Origin: CAMLQK01 sp964654135
GTDB taxonomy: Bacteria > Patescibacteriota > Saccharimonadia > Saccharimonadales > UBA4665
Length of the DNA stretch: 51,219 bases
Direction: 5' to 3'
Assembly: GCA_964654135.1 (NCBI GenBank)
Contig: CAZZHV010000004.1
Coordinates: 1 to 51,219, forward strand
Every line of letters starts with the position of its first letter. The first letter of the stretch is position 1. Positions 48,894 through 51,219 of the stretch are shown piece after piece. The translations under genes were made by a program, and so were the position numbers. The notes beneath the pieces are model-generated. The model had not been told where the DNA came from. It made no database searches and saw only the letters and a list, made by a program, of their open reading frames with translations.

Positions 48894-49355
48894 GTGCAGA
48901 CAAAAGATCAACTACTTCAGGAAATCACGAACAACATGAGTAGCATTAGGCGACTTATGGTTACCTGCATGGTTCGCCTGGATGGAGAAGAACAGTTACC
49001 ACCTTCACAAGGTGAACTACTCTTCATTGTAAGCCACGAGGGGCCTATCTCGTCAACCGAATTGGCCAAAACCATGCAGCTTACACCTGGCGCTATCACG
49101 CAACTCGTAGAGAGCCTCGAACGTGCTGGTCTTGTCGAACGCAAGCCCTCGCCCGCCGACCGCCGTGTAACACTAATAAACATTAGTGATGCAGGACGCG
49201 AACGCATGTCTATTCTGATGGAGCGCAAAATAAGCATCTTCCAAGAGGTCTACAAAGGCCTTTCTATCGAAGAAATCCGCATTATGAATGGCGTCCAAAA
49301 GAAAATGATCGAGCACCTCAAAAAGCTCGCAGCGCACGAAGAAGGAAAGGATTAA
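48894..49355 (+). CDS. MarR-family transcriptional regulator
   Basis: A 153-residue MarR regulator. The wing-helix has LPPSQGELLFIVSHEGPISSTELAKTMQLTPGAITQLVESLERAGLVERKP around 36-85 and DRRVTLINISDAGRERM (the wing) near 88-104. It starts at GTG 48894 with GGAG 5 bases upstream, after a typical leader, and lies 5 bases before the MFS gene, its likely target. Confidence 0.92.
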   Translation: MQTKDQLLQEITNNMSSIRRLMVTCMVRLDGEEQLPPSQGELLFIVSHEGPISSTELAKTMQLTPGAITQLVESLERAGLVERKPSPADRRVTLINISDAGRERMSILMERKISIFQEVYKGLSIEEIRIMNGVQKKMIEHLKKLAAHEEGKD

Positions 49356-49360
49356 CCTAA

Positions 49361-50938
49361 ATGGTGGCAAAAATGTTATCAAAGTTTAAAAAAGAGCCTG
49401 AGTCTCTTGAAGGTGAGCGCACCCACAGCGAAATTATGGCTGTAATGGGCGCCCTCATGACAGCGATGCTCCTGGCGGCATTGGACCAGACAATTGTCGG
49501 TACCGCCTTGCCGACCATCGCCAACGATCTTCATGGCCTCAGCGAGCTATCCTGGGTTGTTACAGCATACTTGCTGACCAGCGCAGCGGTAACGCCGCTC
49601 TACGGTAAAATTAGCGATCTGTATGGCCGCAAAAAGATTTTTATGGTAGCTATTGTTATCTTCCTGATCGGTTCAGCTCTGGCTGGTGCCAGTCAGAATA
49701 TGACACAGCTCATCTTCTTCCGTGGCCTTCAAGGTCTCGGTGGTGGTGGTCTTATGGCCCTATCGCTCGCTATCGTCGGTGACATTATCCCGCCGGCTCA
49801 ACGTGGACGATACCAAGGTTACTTCGGTGCCGTATTTGGTATCTCCAGCGTAATTGGTCCACTCCTTGGCGGTTTGTTTACCGACCACCTCAACTGGCGC
49901 TGGATCTTCTATATCAACGTACCTATCGGTATATTTGCCATGGCTATGATCTGGGCACGTCTGCATTTGCCAGTCCGCAAGACTGAACATCGCGTCGACT
50001 TCTTTGGCGCCGGCCTATTAACCACGAGCGCCGTCACTCTGTTATTGGCAACCGTTTGGGGCGGCAGCAAATACGCCTGGGCTTCGACTCAAATCTTTAG
50101 TCTGATCGCCGGCGGTATTGTTTCGGCAATCGCCTTTATCCTCTGGGAACGCAAAGCAAAAGAACCAATCATTCCTATGCGCCTGTTTAAGAACGATATC
50201 TTTACGGTATCAACCATTCTTTCACTACTTGCAGGTATGGTTATGTTCGCAGCCTTCATTTACCTCCCAGAATACCAACAGCTGGTTCATGGCTACTCAG
50301 CAACCAAGTCTGGTTTAATGATGTTGCCGCTGATCTTCGGTCTTATTGGTTCGATGACCATTTCTGGTCGTCTTATTTCCAAGACTGGTCACTACCGCAT
50401 GTTCCCAATTGTGGGTACAGCTATTACAGCAGTTGGCCTGTGGCTCTTTAGCCACGTATCTATCGGCACCAGCCAGTGGCTGCTCTCGGTCTGGATGCTT
50501 ACCCTTGGTATTGGTATCGGCTTGTTTATGCAAGTTATGACACTTGCCATCCAGAACTCTGTCGACCGCAAGGATATGGGTACCGCGACTTCCGTTGCAA
50601 CCTTCTTCCGCAGCATGGGTAGCTCGTTTGGTACTGCAATCTTTGGTGCGATTTTGACCGTTCGTCTTAACCACCACTTGCACGAATTGTTGCCAGGCAG
50701 CCCAATTACTGCCGAGAACATGCAAGCTAGCAAAGAGCAATTAGCTCAGCTGCCACCAAATGTAACTCACGGTATCCTCGAAGCGTTTGTGCGTTCATTC
50801 CACGACGTCTTTATCTGGGCCATTCCGTTTGCGGTCCTAACCTTTATCGTTGCGCTCTTCTTGCGTGAAACACCGCTCAAGACCTCAACCAAAGATATGG
50901 CCGAAGGCGAAGGCCTCGAACTCAAGCACGCCGAATAA
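49361..50938 (+). CDS. MFS transporter, DHA2 (EmrB/QacA) family, 14-TM drug exporter
   Basis: A 525-residue 14-helix drug:proton antiporter of the EmrB/QacA type. Motifs: LDQTIVGTALPTIANDL near 43-60, GKISDLYGRKKIF near 82-94, GLQGLGGGGLMALSLAIVGDIIPPAQRGRYQGYFG around 123-158 (motif C GxxxGPxxGG follows as VIGPLLGGLFTDH), and AIQNSVDRKDMGTATSVATFFRSMGSS near 400. Start uncertain between ATG 49361 and ATG 49373, the latter with GGTGG close before it. Operon with MarR implies inducible multidrug export. Confidence 0.92.
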   Translation: MVAKMLSKFKKEPESLEGERTHSEIMAVMGALMTAMLLAALDQTIVGTALPTIANDLHGLSELSWVVTAYLLTSAAVTPLYGKISDLYGRKKIFMVAIVIFLIGSALAGASQNMTQLIFFRGLQGLGGGGLMALSLAIVGDIIPPAQRGRYQGYFGAVFGISSVIGPLLGGLFTDHLNWRWIFYINVPIGIFAMAMIWARLHLPVRKTEHRVDFFGAGLLTTSAVTLLLATVWGGSKYAWASTQIFSLIAGGIVSAIAFILWERKAKEPIIPMRLFKNDIFTVSTILSLLAGMVMFAAFIYLPEYQQLVHGYSATKSGLMMLPLIFGLIGSMTISGRLISKTGHYRMFPIVGTAITAVGLWLFSHVSIGTSQWLLSVWMLTLGIGIGLFMQVMTLAIQNSVDRKDMGTATSVATFFRSMGSSFGTAIFGAILTVRLNHHLHELLPGSPITAENMQASKEQLAQLPPNVTHGILEAFVRSFHDVFIWAIPFAVLTFIVALFLRETPLKTSTKDMAEGEGLELKHAE

Positions 50939-50956
50939 GTTGCTTACAGTTCATAA

Positions 50957-50990
50957 AAATACCCTCGCACCTAGCGGGGGTATTTTATTT
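50957..50990 (+). terminator. Terminator of the marR-MFS operon
   Basis: AATACCC(T)CGC pairs with GCG(G)GGGTATT around ACCTA at 50958-50984, followed by TTATTT. It may act bidirectionally, because the next gene ends at 50985 on the other strand. Confidence 0.85.
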
Positions 50991-51219
50991 GCGGTGTTGG
51001 CGGACGCGGCGTGGGCGGATAACTTTGGCAATAATATCTTCGTGTTCAATCCAGCCAAAAGTGCGACTGTCCGTACTTTCTAACGTATTGTCACCAAGTA
51101 CGTACACACCCTTGTTAGGGTCTACCTGCGATACGCGTTTGATCTTTTCGCGGCCATCATGGTCAATAATCACGACGTCACCAGGATGCACATACCCAAA
51201 CCGGCCAGTTGCAATCACA
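50985..51219 (-). CDS. Signal peptidase I-like protein (S26 family), C-terminal part
   Basis: The C-terminal 77 or so residues of an S24/S26-family signal peptidase, truncated by the window edge. VHPGDVVIIDHDGREKIKRV carries the family's region around the catalytic Lys (KIKRV), and YVLGDNTLESTDSRTFGWI is the GDN-x-DSR signature, box E. The N-terminal part with the catalytic Ser lies outside. It would release secreted proteins. Confidence 0.88.
   Translation of the reverse strand, partial: VIATGRFGYVHPGDVVIIDHDGREKIKRVSQVDPNKGVYVLGDNTLESTDSRTFGWIEHEDIIAKVIRPRRVRQHRK

Noticed and set aside
1..51219. CRISPR array, insertion sequence or phage genes
   Set aside because: No regularly spaced repeats, transposase, integrase or phage structural gene was seen. 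No target-site duplication could be found at the island edges.
1..51219. UGA recoded to glycine (code 25) as in some Patescibacteria
   Set aside because: UGA ends several genes at the expected length (for example at 36441 and at the PilW-PilX ATGA junction), and no conserved motif needs read-through.

Overview
The window looks like a scaffold from a small-genome, monoderm-like member of Candidatus Saccharibacteria (TM7, Patescibacteria). The evidence is a mid-GC, tightly packed gene set with a type IV pilus operon that encodes no outer-membrane secretin, an LCP cell-wall protein, a DUF2277/ChaB/DUF6496 set, a ZnuABC importer, and many proteins of actinobacterial flavour. UGA is used as a stop, so code 25 does not apply. 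The assignment rests on family knowledge and was not tested by a search.

Layout. 1-4000 (mostly minus): DUF2277, a membrane-anchored protein, RsgA, and a solute-binding protein paired with a three-TM protein. 4059-10790 (plus): inositol-phosphatase family protein, a seven-TM protein, an OtsA-OtsB trehalose fusion, a flavinylation module (ApbE, FMN-binding protein and flanking membrane proteins) and an HD nucleotidase. 10823-13253: an acidic protein of unknown function and an ArsR/AHSA1 pair. 13306-15610: GC-rich island A with a large surface protein. 15619-16737: VOC and AraC-type genes. 16803-17370: GC-rich island C. 17424-19891: a DEAH helicase split only by an apparently artefactual assembly gap. 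19888-20979: a phosphotransferase.

21041-30865 is one long minus-strand type IV pilus operon: sensor kinase, response regulator, PilB, PilC, four minor pilins (one fused to a six-bladed LVIVD propeller), a major pilin and a small tail-anchored protein. 30937-33341 holds a CPA2 antiporter and a membrane-anchored Mrr-type nuclease. 33410-35630 is GC-rich island B, with a DGQHR/ParB-like protein, an HTH protein and a predicted three-way-junction structure. 35767-41572 holds a Crp regulator, a conserved envelope protein, Fur/Zur with ZnuACB, and LCP. 41707-46330 holds MscS, a YqeG-like phosphatase, a DUF6496-PfpI-ChaB stress operon, a second Crp and an RsbW-like ATPase. 46372-51219 holds zwf, a HxlR/FMN-reductase pair, a MarR/MFS exporter pair and the end of a signal peptidase.

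Two themes stand out. First, at least a dozen native genes have a -10-like hexamer 6-9 bases before the start codon and no Shine-Dalgarno, which predicts leaderless mRNAs. Second, three GC-rich insertions (A, B, C) carry foreign-looking coding sequence behind AT-rich, native-looking promoters and end in elaborate nested hairpins. In A and B these hairpins share the same order and can be drawn as three-way junctions. GC contrasts were judged by eye, and all folds were drawn by hand.
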